DNA of 64,000 bases, from the NCBI GenBank assembly GCA_905197685.1, contig CAJJZS010000004.1, positions 124,001-188,000 of the forward strand, given 5' to 3'. The notes under the pieces were generated by a model, which ran no database searches, was not told the origin of the DNA, and saw only the letters and a list, made by a program, of their open reading frames with translations. Shown here piece by piece: positions 8,469 to 16,840 of the stretch (the stretch's first letter is position 1; each line of letters opens with the position of its first letter). Origin of the DNA: an uncultured Oscillospiraceae bacterium. Its GTDB lineage: Bacteria; Bacillota; Clostridia; Oscillospirales; Ruminococcaceae. Both the position numbers and the translations under genes were made by a program.

Positions 8469-9800
8469 ATGAAAGAAAAGTTGAGCACCACACAAATTTT
8501 GTATGCCTCCTGTATGCTGTTTTCAATTTTCTTCGGCGCGGGCAACATGATTTTCCCGCCGAGTTTGGGACAGCAGGCTGGCACACAGGCAACGCAGGCG
8601 CTGCTGGGATTTATCGTGACCGATGCAGGGCTTGCCGTTTTGGGCATTATTGCGGTTGTTCTGGTCGGAAACAGTATGGATGATTTGATGGGTCTGGCGG
8701 GAAGAAAGGTCGGTATCTTTTTAACTGCTGCAATCTATCTGCTGATTGGTCCTCTGTTTGCCCTGCCCAGAACCGGTTCGGTCTCTTTTGAGATTGGCGT
8801 GGTTCCGTTTTTGCCGCAGGATGGCTCTCGGTTTGTCCCGATGCTGATTTATACCGCAATCTTTTTCGGGATTACTTTTCTTTTTTCTCTTAAACCGACC
8901 AAAATCATTGATATTGTCGGCAAGGTGATGAGTCCGCTTCTGCTGTTGTCCATCTTGGTTATCTTTGTTGCGGCGATGCTCAATCCTCTGGGGGAGGTTA
9001 CGCCGCCAATGGTGGAGTATGCCAACGGTCCGTTTGTTGAAGGATTGCTTCAAGGCTATCTTGCTCTGGACGGCTTTGCCGCCCCGGTTTTTGCCATTAT
9101 CATCATTGATATTTTCCGGGACAAAGGGGTTCACGAACATAAGAATATTGTAAAATACACAACAATCGTGGGTATCATAGCGGTTGTGCTGCTTTGTCTG
9201 GTGTACGGCGCGCTTTGTATGGTCGGCGCTCAGACTTCGGGTATGGATCCGTTTGCCAACGGCGGCATTTTGTTAAACCATGTGGTTTACACCCTGTTCG
9301 GCAGATGGGGAAATGTGATTTTGGGCGCGGCGATGATTCTTGCCTGCCTCACCACCTCGATTGGTCTGACCACCGCCTTCGGGGATTATTTTTCCAAAAT
9401 GTTCCCCAAATTCTCCTACCGTAAAATCATCACAATTGTCTGCCTGTTCACCTGGGCAATCTCCAATGTCGGTTTGGATATGCTGTTGGATACCGTTCTT
9501 CCGATTCTGGTTGTGCTGTATCCGCTGCTCACCGTTCTGGTTGTTCTCTCCTTCTTCGACCGTTTCTGGCGCGGAAGAAGCGAGGTCTACCTGTGCAGTA
9601 TGTTCTTTGCGCTGCTGTTTTCTGTCTTTGACGGATTTAAAACGGCGGGGATTTCTCTGGGCGGTCTGACCGAACTGGTCATGCAGTTCCCGTTGGCGTC
9701 GCTTGGAATCGGCTGGCTGATTCCCGCCTTTGTGGGATTTTTAGTCGGAGTCAGTCCTTTGGGAAAAATGCTCGGAAAAAAACTTCGGGCGTCAAAATAA
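8469..9800 (+). CDS. brnQ: branched-chain amino acid:cation symporter (LIVCS family)
   Basis: This 443-residue polytopic membrane protein imports leucine, isoleucine or valine with Na+ or H+. The LIVCS signature FFGAGNMIFPPSLG is present at residues 19-32, followed by about twelve hydrophobic segments, with the family-typical LDGFAAPVFAIIIIDI segment around residue 200. Length matches the family. It stands alone after its own promoter. The ribosome binding site (GGAAGTGGAA) is weaker than those of its neighbours. Confidence 0.93.
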   Translation: MKEKLSTTQILYASCMLFSIFFGAGNMIFPPSLGQQAGTQATQALLGFIVTDAGLAVLGIIAVVLVGNSMDDLMGLAGRKVGIFLTAAIYLLIGPLFALPRTGSVSFEIGVVPFLPQDGSRFVPMLIYTAIFFGITFLFSLKPTKIIDIVGKVMSPLLLLSILVIFVAAMLNPLGEVTPPMVEYANGPFVEGLLQGYLALDGFAAPVFAIIIIDIFRDKGVHEHKNIVKYTTIVGIIAVVLLCLVYGALCMVGAQTSGMDPFANGGILLNHVVYTLFGRWGNVILGAAMILACLTTSIGLTTAFGDYFSKMFPKFSYRKIITIVCLFTWAISNVGLDMLLDTVLPILVVLYPLLTVLVVLSFFDRFWRGRSEVYLCSMFFALLFSVFDGFKTAGISLGGLTELVMQFPLASLGIGWLIPAFVGFLVGVSPLGKMLGKKLRASK

Positions 9801-9854
9801 AAAAGAAAAAAATCGGTACAATTTCTCATTGATTTTCAGGGGGTGACAGCGTTG

Positions 9855-10238
9855 ATGAAAGAACGCGAAATCAAAGAAGATAAAATCCGGCAGTGGGTTC
9901 GGATGTGCCTGTCCGGCAGCTGCGACGGCATTGAAAAGCTGTTTGACAAAAACGCTTATTACAGCGAGTCGCACGGACCGGAATACCACGGAATTGCCCA
10001 GCTCACACAGTGGTTCACCGATTGGAATACCCAAAACAAGGTGACGCAGTGGGAGGTAACTTCCTTTTTTCACGACGGTCAGACAACAGTGACCGAATGG
10101 CACTTTGAATGGGTTCATAACGGAAGAAAGTCAAGCCACGAGGGAGCTTCCATCATCGAATGGTCCCGCGACGGCAAGATTTATTCCATTAAAGATTTTG
10201 GCTCGGTAAGTTCACATACCTTGCCCTACGGCGTTTAA
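9855..10238 (+). CDS. SnoaL/NTF2-like superfamily protein
   Basis: This small soluble protein (127 residues) has the pattern of the cone-shaped NTF2-like fold: an N-terminal helix ending in LFDKNAYYSESHGPEYHG, an internal HFEW segment and a C-terminal sheet with IIEWSRDGKI. Such proteins are binding or enzyme folds with varied roles, so no function is assigned. I prefer ATG 9855 over GTG 9843 because GGGGG at 9839-9843 is too close to the GTG but properly spaced from the ATG. It lies 54 bp after brnQ. Confidence 0.75.
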   Translation: MKEREIKEDKIRQWVRMCLSGSCDGIEKLFDKNAYYSESHGPEYHGIAQLTQWFTDWNTQNKVTQWEVTSFFHDGQTTVTEWHFEWVHNGRKSSHEGASIIEWSRDGKIYSIKDFGSVSSHTLPYGV

Positions 10239-10248
10239 ATCAAACAGA

Positions 10249-10302
10249 AAAATACCGAAACTCCGGCATTGTTCCTTGAAAGTCGGGGTTTCGGTATTTT
10301 TT
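10249..10302 (+). terminator. intrinsic terminator after the NTF2-like gene
   Basis: A long stem (AAATACCGAAACTCCG pairing with CGGGGTTTCGGTATTT) ends in TTTTTT. The AAAA run at its 5' side may also serve the convergent minus-strand gene. Confidence 0.85.
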
Positions 10303-10345
10303 ATGCTACAATCTGTAATATTGTGACTTGATATTACAGAATCTG

Positions 10346-10690
10346 TCAAAAAAGAATGATGGTAACGCCGTCATTCTGTCTGCCGAAATCAATGTCGCTT
10401 TTTAACTGCGGGCAGATTTCAACCGCCTTTCTTCCGTCATCGGTAAAGGGGGTAAAGTCTTCCCCGCGGACAAAGTGACGAATCATGCCGGAACGCTTTC
10501 GTTCGGCGCATAATTTTAAGCAGGCAGCCTTGATGGCTCCCCCTTTTCCCGAAGAGCCGTAGCCGTGAATCACCTTCAGCGCGCGGCAGCGGGAACACTT
10601 TGCCAGGCGAATTTCCTGGCTCAATCGCACGGCAGCTTCGGAAGCGAGAGGAAGATTTTTTTCCAGATTAACCGTTTTGCAAATCAACAA
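10346..10690 (-). CDS. stand-alone Smr domain protein
   Basis: This 114-residue protein consists essentially of a Smr (small MutS-related) domain. The diagnostic loop ALKVIHGYGSSGKGGAIK is at about residues 36-53. Smr domains act as nucleases or nucleic-acid binders in MutS2 and related proteins; the role of such single-domain versions is not settled. The start is TTG (10690), supported by AAAGGAGC seven bases upstream. It follows the membrane hydrolase-like gene by 26 bp and is probably in one operon with it. Confidence 0.75.
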   Translation of the reverse strand: MLICKTVNLEKNLPLASEAAVRLSQEIRLAKCSRCRALKVIHGYGSSGKGGAIKAACLKLCAERKRSGMIRHFVRGEDFTPFTDDGRKAVEICPQLKSDIDFGRQNDGVTIILF

Positions 10691-10716
10691 TCAGCAGCTC
10701 CTTTGATAAGAAATTG

Positions 10717-12318
10717 TTATACAATCGGAAAGATAACGGCAAACAAGCCGAAGAAACAGGCGGGCAGCAGCGCAGCCGGCAGGATGTGCCCGCACAGGGC
10801 GAACAAAATCCGCGCAAGCAAAGTGTGCGCAACCAGAAGGGCAAGCAGCAGCAAGCAGTAGAATCCGGCGCTGCTTCCCAAAAAGACTGCGGCAGTCAAA
10901 GCAGTCAGCAAAAACGGAAGAACAAAGATGAGGTAAAATCCGATTCTCACTCCCATCGACCCATTTTCCCGCAAAAGCTCGTCTAAGGTAAGGAACAATC
11001 CAAGCAGGAAAACCGCGCCCGCCGCAATGCATACAATCGGCAGAATCCATCGGCGATACAGCGGCAGTAAAGAAGAAATATCAAGCATGATAAACAAACA
11101 ACCGCCAAACAGCAGCAGCGCAATCAGGCTGAACAGCGCGTTTTTCTTCGGAATGGAAACAGTCTGAAAGGCGGGGGAGATTTTCAGTCGGAACAGCTTC
11201 GCAAACAGTCTTGCAGACAGCCAGAAGGAAAATAATCCCGCGCCTATGGCAAAGGCGGAAGCGTCCGAACGCTGTCCCAAAGGCAGATAAACCGCGCAGG
11301 CGCACAGCATCGAAACAAGTCCCGACAGGGCAATTACCCCAAACAGCCGTCCCTTGCCCTTTAAGCTCAAAGCGGAGGGAAGACCGAAGGAGATTTCCGG
11401 CGCGTAGGAAGGCGCAGTCGCCGCCGCGCAGCTCAGTACAATCAGCAGGAGAACACAGGCGCACAGCGTCAAAATGTTTTGTACAGCCGGAACAGAGGAA
11501 ACAGGCAGCGAAACCGGCTGCGGAATCTGCGACAAAAAGGAAGAAATTTCCGCTAAGGTTCCGGTTTGCACAGGGGTCAGACAATGAAATCCTCCGTCAA
11601 TGATGGAAAGAAAGATGCCGTTGCGCTTTGCATGGTACACCCCGCCGACATGGATAATCTCGTCGGTGGAAAATTTGTTGTACAGCAGCGTCATCTGGTA
11701 CGGGGTGGAAAGATTGTCGTTGTTGGAGGTTAAAAACAAAATCGGCTGCCGCGCCATATCGGGGGAAAGGGAGTTAATCCAGTCGGTTTGATTTTGATAA
11801 TTTCCGTTCACGATGATGGCGTTGTCAATCTGTTTGGAATCTAAGATAGGGGAAAGCAGAACGGCAGCGCGGGAAGAAAGAGTTCCTCCCACAATCTGGT
11901 CAAGCAAGGCGGTCGCCCCGTCATGAATCCCAATCCATACCTGATTTTTTGGCTCCACCGAAGAAAGCTCGGCAAGCAGCTGCGCGCTTTGCTCCACCTG
12001 CGCGGTCTGCTCGTCCGGATTCCAAGAGGCGTCCAGATGGTAGGGAGAAACCAAAACAGGATAACCCTGTCGGTTCAGTTCCCGCAGTAAAGGTTGATAT
12101 AAAGAGCCGTACTGCGGAGTGGCAAGCAAAAAGGCGGTGTCCTTTTCTCCCTCATAGTAAACCGCTTCCTGCCCGCTGTCGGCAGAATTGCTCAAAGAAA
12201 CCGCCGTTCCTTTCTCTTGCGAAAATCGGAAAAACAAAATTGCCGCAAGGCAGACAAGCAATAAGACAAGCGAAGCGAAAAAAGTGTTTTTTGCAGTCAG
12301 CATCTTTTTTAATGTCAT
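10717..12318 (-). CDS. membrane protein with extracytoplasmic alpha/beta-hydrolase-like domain
   Basis: This 533-residue protein has an N-terminal membrane helix (about 13-31), a soluble domain of about 230 residues and then about seven to eight hydrophobic helices (from about 275 to the end). The soluble domain follows the alpha/beta-hydrolase pattern (LLATPQYGSLYQPLLRELNRQGYPVL; later D201 and H245 at acid and histidine positions). At the nucleophile elbow, however, it reads G130-I-H-D-G, so His132 occupies the usual Ser position. It may be a non-catalytic or unusual hydrolase. The family is not one I can name. Confidence 0.7.
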   Translation of the reverse strand: MTLKKMLTAKNTFFASLVLLLVCLAAILFFRFSQEKGTAVSLSNSADSGQEAVYYEGEKDTAFLLATPQYGSLYQPLLRELNRQGYPVLVSPYHLDASWNPDEQTAQVEQSAQLLAELSSVEPKNQVWIGIHDGATALLDQIVGGTLSSRAAVLLSPILDSKQIDNAIIVNGNYQNQTDWINSLSPDMARQPILFLTSNNDNLSTPYQMTLLYNKFSTDEIIHVGGVYHAKRNGIFLSIIDGGFHCLTPVQTGTLAEISSFLSQIPQPVSLPVSSVPAVQNILTLCACVLLLIVLSCAAATAPSYAPEISFGLPSALSLKGKGRLFGVIALSGLVSMLCACAVYLPLGQRSDASAFAIGAGLFSFWLSARLFAKLFRLKISPAFQTVSIPKKNALFSLIALLLFGGCLFIMLDISSLLPLYRRWILPIVCIAAGAVFLLGLFLTLDELLRENGSMGVRIGFYLIFVLPFLLTALTAAVFLGSSAGFYCLLLLALLVAHTLLARILFALCGHILPAALLPACFFGLFAVIFPIV

Positions 12319-12353
12319 AGAAAAACCGCCTTTCTGAATCGGAATTTCTATCT

Positions 12354-12382
12354 ATTATACATCGGAAAACCGGAAGGCGCAA
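12354..12382 (-). promoter_or_regulatory. promoter of the membrane hydrolase-like gene
   Basis: On the minus strand TTGCGC (12382-12377) and TATAAT (12359-12354) are separated by 17 bp, 36 bases before the start codon. Confidence 0.65.
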
Positions 12383-12435
12383 GCACACAAAATTTGCAGA
12401 ATTGCAAAAAGAGGCGAAAATGTGTGAAAGTTGCA

Positions 12436-12464
12436 TTGTCAAAGCAGAAAAAAAGGGATATGAT
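12436..12464 (+). promoter_or_regulatory. promoter of the GNAT gene
   Basis: TTGTCA (12436-12441) and TATGAT (12459-12464) are separated by 17 bp, 40 bases before the start codon at 12504. Confidence 0.65.
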
Positions 12465-12503
12465 AGAAAAGACAACAAATCACAACGAAGGAGAAAATCG
12501 AAT

Positions 12504-12944
12504 ATGGAGCTTTCTTATCAACCGATTGCACCGGAAGATGTGGAAAACATCTTCGCCTTTCAAAAGCAGCTGATTGAGCAATACGAGGACCTTTCAGCCA
12601 TTGACACCGAAAAGGTGTTTGCATGGTGCTTAAAAAAGGTAAAGAACACTTCGCAGAACTACCGTAAAATTATCAAAGACGGAAAAACGGTAGGATACTA
12701 CGCGCTCTCCAAACAGGAATCGGGGGAATGGGAATTGGATGATTTTTATCTGTTCGCTTCTGCGCGCAAGCAGGGAATCGGCACACAGGTGCTGCAAAAA
12801 ATAATGACAGATACCCACCCGGACCCCATCTTCCTGTATGTTTTCCGAAAAAACACCGGAGCGGTGCGTTTGTATCAACGAATGGGGTTTGAGGTAAGCA
12901 AAACAATGGATACCAGGATGATTCTTACCTTAAACAGAAGATAA
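12504..12944 (+). CDS. GNAT family N-acetyltransferase
   Basis: This 146-residue acyl-CoA-dependent acetyltransferase has the acetyl-CoA pyrophosphate loop ARKQGIGTQVL at about residues 87-97 and the following GNAT strand (FLYVFRKNTGAVRLYQRMGF). The acceptor is unknown. The start at 12504 follows GAAGGAGAA; upstream in-frame codons lie before the mapped promoter -10 box and are not plausible. It is a single-gene unit divergent from the hydrolase-like gene. Confidence 0.88.
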   Translation: MELSYQPIAPEDVENIFAFQKQLIEQYEDLSAIDTEKVFAWCLKKVKNTSQNYRKIIKDGKTVGYYALSKQESGEWELDDFYLFASARKQGIGTQVLQKIMTDTHPDPIFLYVFRKNTGAVRLYQRMGFEVSKTMDTRMILTLNRR

Positions 12945-12972
12945 AAACGGCGCAGGAAAATCCCTGCGCCGT
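12943..12972 (-). terminator. terminator of pyrE, overlapping the end of the GNAT gene
   Basis: ACGGCGCAGG at 12947-12956 pairs with CCTGCGCCGT at 12963-12972. Read on the minus strand it ends in TTTTTA, so it serves pyrE. Confidence 0.8.
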
Positions 12973-12993
12973 CCGAGAGCCAATCGCTGCAAT

Positions 12994-13656
12994 TTACAGG
13001 ATGCAGTACTGCTCCATGTATTTTTCCATGTTAGCAAGAACCGAAGCGTATTCCGGTTTCTCTTTGAGATATTCGTAAATGTCCGCAACGGTAATGATTG
13101 CGTGAACGTTGATGCCGAACTGTTCCTTTACTTCCATAACGGCTGTTTTGCCCGGAGTCTGACCGACTTCACAGCGGTTTACCGAGATAAACATATCCGG
13201 AATGGTTACTTTAGCGGCATTTTGCAGAATCGGAACGGTTTCGCGGACGGCTGTGCCGGCGGTGATAACGTCCTCGATGATGATGATGCGGTCGCCGTCT
13301 TTCGGCTGATAACCTACCAGGCAGCCGCCCTCGCCGTGGTCTTTGGCTTCTTTGCGGTTAAAGAAGTACGGCTTGTCCACGTTAAATTCTCTTGCCAGCG
13401 CGCCGGCAGCGGAGGTTGCAAGCGGAATACCTTTGTATGCAGGACCGAACATTGCGTCAAAGTTGTCGCCGCAGTGTTCCATAATGCACTGCGCGTAGAA
13501 TTTGCCAAGCGCGGAAATCTGCGCGCCGGTTTTGTAGTTGCCGGTGTTTACAAAATACGGAGAAAGTCTGCCGCTTTTGGTTTTAAATTCGCCGAAGCGC
13601 AGAACGTCGGCGCTCATCATAAATTCGATAAATTCTTTTTTTGCTGCGGAAATCAT
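12994..13656 (-). CDS. pyrE: orotate phosphoribosyltransferase
   Basis: This 220-residue enzyme converts orotate and PRPP to orotidine 5'-phosphate in pyrimidine synthesis. The PRPP loop RIIIIEDVITAG is at about residues 123-134, and the N-terminal GRLSPYFVNTGNY and FGPAYKGIPLA segments match the family. The start at 13656 follows AAAAGGATG; a longer in-frame start at 13677 adds seven residues without a better site. It is a stand-alone pyrE, not in a pyr operon in this window. Confidence 0.95.
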   Translation of the reverse strand: MISAAKKEFIEFMMSADVLRFGEFKTKSGRLSPYFVNTGNYKTGAQISALGKFYAQCIMEHCGDNFDAMFGPAYKGIPLATSAAGALAREFNVDKPYFFNRKEAKDHGEGGCLVGYQPKDGDRIIIIEDVITAGTAVRETVPILQNAAKVTIPDMFISVNRCEVGQTPGKTAVMEVKEQFGINVHAIITVADIYEYLKEKPEYASVLANMEKYMEQYCIL

Positions 13657-13717
13657 GATGCCACATCCTTTTTTCAAGATTCAAACTGTTGTTGAAAAAC
13701 AGTCCCTGTTCCTATCC

Positions 13718-13746
13718 AGTTTACCATAGCTTTAAAATTCTTACAA
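13718..13746 (-). promoter_or_regulatory. promoter of pyrE
   Basis: On the minus strand TTGTAA (13746-13741) and TAAACT (13723-13718) are 17 bp apart. A small hairpin (AACAG-GGA-CTGTT plus T run) follows in the leader. Confidence 0.55.
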
Positions 13747-13833
13747 GAGAGAATCCAACTTTCCCCATGAAAAAAAGGGGAAAAAAACCGAAATTTCGGA
13801 TTCTTTGTCACAAAACGAAGGGGAAGTTTTATC

Positions 13834-14496
13834 ATGCATGAGATTATTGTAGATTCTTCAATTCAAACCGGGGAGCTGCCCGCATATCTGGGCTGTATTC
13901 AGTGTTCGGTCAAGGTTGAGCCAAGCAGCCCCGCGCTTTTAGAGCAGATAGATTCTGTCTGCGCCGAACTTGCGCAGAAAATGTGTATCGAACAGATTAA
14001 GGAAAGAGAACACATCGCCGCCACCCGCGCCTTTTGCAAACGGTTGGGCAAAGATGTGCAGCGCTACCGCAATTCTGCCGAGGCAATGCACCGAAGGGTG
14101 ATTCAGGGAAAGGGGTTGTACCGCATCAATAATGTTGTGGATGTCAATAACCTTGTGTCGGTTATGAGCGGATATTCTCTGGGAACCTATGATTTAAACA
14201 AGGTGAAAGGGACAATTCGCTGGACCGTTTCCGAGCAGGGCGCGCATTATGAAGGAATCGGAAAGGACGCTGTGAATATCGAGTTTCTGCCCGTTTTGTG
14301 CGATGACCTCGGATATTTCGGAAACCCGAACAGCGACAGCACCCGCGCCATGATTGGGGAAAGCTGCAAGGAGATTTTAATGTGCGTTTACGGATTCGGC
14401 AAAAGGGAAGATTTGGACGGCGTTTTGCAGCAGGCAACATCCGCCCTGCAAAGCTATTGCGGCGCCGAACAGCTTGAAATAAAGGTGATAGAATAA
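13834..14496 (+). CDS. B3/B4 domain protein (PheT B3/B4-like)
   Basis: This 220-residue cytoplasmic protein resembles the B3/B4 domain of phenylalanyl-tRNA synthetase beta subunits, found alone in many bacteria. Landmarks are SAEAMHRRVIQGKGLYRINNVVDVNNLVSVMSG-type sequence around residues 82-114 (YRINNVVDVNNLVS) and the later GDAVNIEF-like segment. In the synthetase this domain edits or binds tRNA-related substrates; the stand-alone form has no proven role. The start follows AACGAAGGGG. It is convergent with the next gene, only 7 bp apart. Confidence 0.82.
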   Translation: MHEIIVDSSIQTGELPAYLGCIQCSVKVEPSSPALLEQIDSVCAELAQKMCIEQIKEREHIAATRAFCKRLGKDVQRYRNSAEAMHRRVIQGKGLYRINNVVDVNNLVSVMSGYSLGTYDLNKVKGTIRWTVSEQGAHYEGIGKDAVNIEFLPVLCDDLGYFGNPNSDSTRAMIGESCKEILMCVYGFGKREDLDGVLQQATSALQSYCGAEQLEIKVIE

Positions 14497-14503
14497 TTGT
14501 TCC

Positions 14504-15343
14504 CTACGCGATTGCCCTTGCCAGCAGTAAAAGCGCAAGCATATGAAGCGGATAGTAAAGATAGAAAAACTGCTTCATGCCGCGTCCCTTTTCTCCGTTA
14601 TACTTTAGCAGAAGCGGGAGAGCAAGAATCATTGTCCACTGACATTGGTCGGTCAACAGCTGCTTTCCCGTACTGCCGGAAAGCAGCGCGGCAGCAAGGA
14701 AAAACAGGCTGATTCCGATAAAAAAGCAGGAAAACAAAACCTTGTTGTTTTTGGTCAAAAAAATTCCGATGCCCAAAACAAGAAAAATAACCCCACCCTC
14801 TATGCTCATCGGAAGCGGTGCGAATATGAGAATGAATCGGTTGACAGCCATAAGAAGCTCGGTCTTGTTTTGCATGACAAGCAGGTTTACCAAAAACAGA
14901 TAGGCAAACTGAAGCAGAAACGGCAGCATCATTCCCAAAATTCCAAGAGCCTTTTTCTTTTTGGATTTGCAGCGAACCGCCTCAATACAAATCAAAAAGA
15001 AAATAAGATAGGTTAATGTGCTGAAAATGTTGCCCATCGCAACAGCTCCCGTAGGGTGCGGCAGAAAGATGTTTTCCGCGATGTTGACAACAGACATTAT
15101 GACCATGCACAGATAAAGCCGCAGCAGATATTTTTTTCGGCTGCGCGTATGTTCAAAGCCGTTGCAGGCAGTAAACAAAAACAGCGGGGCGGCAATTCTT
15201 CCGATGATGCTAAACCAAAACGGAACGGGCAGAATCCCGCTTAAAAAGTAGCAGATGTGGTCAAAGGTCATAAAGATGACGCCCAGAACCTTTAAATCAA
15301 ACGAACTGAATGAAATTTTTTTGCTGCAAGCAACAGTGTCCAT
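14504..15343 (-). CDS. TraX family membrane protein
   Basis: This 279-residue polytopic membrane protein has about eight to nine hydrophobic segments and the TraX signature near the N-terminus (FMTFDHICYFL) plus FSIIGRIAAPLFLFTACNGF. TraX of F plasmid acetylates pilin, and chromosomal Firmicute homologues are presumed acyltransferases of unknown substrate. The C-terminal FFYLYYPLHMLALLLLARAI matches the family. The start at 15343 follows GAGGTAATTG. The longer open frame to 15607 has no ribosome binding site. Confidence 0.85.
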   Translation of the reverse strand: MDTVACSKKISFSSFDLKVLGVIFMTFDHICYFLSGILPVPFWFSIIGRIAAPLFLFTACNGFEHTRSRKKYLLRLYLCMVIMSVVNIAENIFLPHPTGAVAMGNIFSTLTYLIFFLICIEAVRCKSKKKKALGILGMMLPFLLQFAYLFLVNLLVMQNKTELLMAVNRFILIFAPLPMSIEGGVIFLVLGIGIFLTKNNKVLFSCFFIGISLFFLAAALLSGSTGKQLLTDQCQWTMILALPLLLKYNGEKGRGMKQFFYLYYPLHMLALLLLARAIA

Positions 15344-15426
15344 AACAATTACCTCGTTTCCTGTATTATTGTATGATGATAATAATACAATAATACAAAC
15401 GGGGAGGTTTGTCAAGAAAAAATCGG

Positions 15427-15466
15427 CAAAAAAAGGGCAGATACTCCCTTTTCGCATCTGCCCTTT
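15427..15466 (-). terminator. terminator of the CHR transporter pair
   Basis: AAAGGGCAGAT pairs with ATCTGCCCTTT across a 13-nt loop. On the minus strand it ends in seven T residues. Confidence 0.88.
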
Positions 15467-15480
15467 GGTATCATATTGTT

Positions 15481-16047
15481 TTAATATCCCAAAATCAGGT
15501 ATAAAATTAACCCGACTCCGCCGCAGCCAAGCATGACATAGATGGGATTTAATTTCCATTTTCTCAACGCAAACAATGCGCCCGCAAACAAAAGAACGGC
15601 AATCCAATCCAAATCGGCAAGGGTGAGCGAAGCGGCGCCGTTCCAGAAAGCCATCACCAGGATGGAAAGTCCGGCAGAGCCGATCATCGCAACCACAGCG
15701 GGGCGAAGTCCGCCCAACACGCCCTGTACCACCGACAGATTGCGGTAACGAAAATAAACCCAGGCAAGCGCAAGCACAATGACGCAGGAGGGGAACACAC
15801 AGCCTAAGGTGGCGACAATTGCGCCCGGCAAGCCTGCAATCTGAATCCCGACAAAGGTTGCGGAATTGATGGCAATCGGTCCCGGCGTCATCTGGGAAAT
15901 GGTGATGACATCGACAAATTCCTGCATGGAAAGCCAGTTGTGCAGGTCAACCACCTGGTGCTGAATCAGCGGCATGGCAGCATATCCGCCGCCGATGCTG
16001 AACAGACCGATTTGAAAAAAGCTGATAAACAGCTGAAGATAGATCAT
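15481..16047 (-). CDS. CHR-family (chromate/anion) transporter, second half of a split pair
   Basis: This 188-residue membrane protein carries one CHR domain (FFQIGLFSIGGGYAAMPLIQHQVV and TPGPIAINSATFVG). Short-chain CHR proteins occur as adjacent pairs that work together; some mediate chromate efflux, but the physiological ion is often unknown. The start at 16047 lies 1 bp after the stop of its partner. An in-frame start at 16080 would overlap the partner by 32 bases. Confidence 0.87.
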   Translation of the reverse strand: MIYLQLFISFFQIGLFSIGGGYAAMPLIQHQVVDLHNWLSMQEFVDVITISQMTPGPIAINSATFVGIQIAGLPGAIVATLGCVFPSCVIVLALAWVYFRYRNLSVVQGVLGGLRPAVVAMIGSAGLSILVMAFWNGAASLTLADLDWIAVLLFAGALFALRKWKLNPIYVMLGCGGVGLILYLILGY

Positions 16048-16048
16048 G

Positions 16049-16630
16049 CTATGCGCCTGCCTTTCCGTTGCGCTCGTCATGCAGGGTAGCCAGCAGACCG
16101 ATTACGGCGCACACTAAGATAATTAAGATAACGTTTACGTCAAATACGGCGGCAGCCAGGAAAGAGCCTGCCATAATCAGGATGGGCAGCAGCTTTTTCT
16201 TCTTTAAAACATCCCAGCCCATGGTGATGGTGACGTCGGCAATGACTGCGGCAACGCCTGCCTGCATTCCGCGCAGCACCAGTTTGACAATCAGGCTGTT
16301 TTGAAAGGCGGTGTACGCCAAAGAAATCAGCGAAAGGATAATCAGCGGCGGCAGCACCGTTCCCGCCACGGTAACAAGCGCGCCGAAGATTCCGGCTAAG
16401 CGGTAGCCGATTAAAATCGACGCGTTGACTGCAATTGCGCCCGGCGCGGACTGAGCGATTGCGGTTAAATCCAGCATCTCCTCCTCCTCAATCCAGTGAA
16501 ACTGCTCCACAAATTTTTTCCTCATCAGCGGAATAATGACATATCCGCCGCCGAAGGTGAACGCGCTCAGATAAAAGGTAGAGGCGAACAGCTTGCGGTA
16601 AAAAGCAAAGTCTTTTTTCACAATATTCAT
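16049..16630 (-). CDS. CHR-family (chromate/anion) transporter, first half of a split pair
   Basis: This 193-residue partner of the following gene contains one CHR domain: FYLSAFTFGGGYVIIPLMRKKFVE, then TAIAQSAPGAIAVNASILIGYRLAG. It has about five to six hydrophobic segments. The pair together equals one full-length ChrA protein. The ribosome binding site is GGGAGATG. No regulator of the PadR or ChrB type is adjacent, so a chromate-specific role is not supported by context. Confidence 0.87.
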   Translation of the reverse strand: MNIVKKDFAFYRKLFASTFYLSAFTFGGGYVIIPLMRKKFVEQFHWIEEEEMLDLTAIAQSAPGAIAVNASILIGYRLAGIFGALVTVAGTVLPPLIILSLISLAYTAFQNSLIVKLVLRGMQAGVAAVIADVTITMGWDVLKKKKLLPILIMAGSFLAAAVFDVNVILIILVCAVIGLLATLHDERNGKAGA

Positions 16631-16767
16631 CTCCCGTCAATCAAAATAAAAAGACTCGATACTCGTTATTATAAAAGAAACAAGGAAGAAAGTCGAGCAG
16701 GTTTCAGTTCTTTTTTTAAAAAATTTAAAAAAAACTTAGGAGAATGTAACAGAATTTTAGATAATGA

Positions 16768-16796
16768 TTGACGAAAACCACCAAAGAAGGTATCAT
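16768..16796 (+). promoter_or_regulatory. promoter of the MBOAT-DHHW operon
   Basis: TTGACG (16768-16773) and TATCAT (16791-16796) are separated by 17 bp. Confidence 0.7.
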
Positions 16797-16840
16797 AAAA
16801 CAGTTAAAATTTTGTTTTGGAAAAGGGGAGGAGAGGAAAA

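Noticed and set aside
15481..16630. Split CHR transporter as a broken chrA gene
   Set aside because: Each half has its own start and an intact CHR domain, and two-gene short-chain CHR pairs are a known arrangement.
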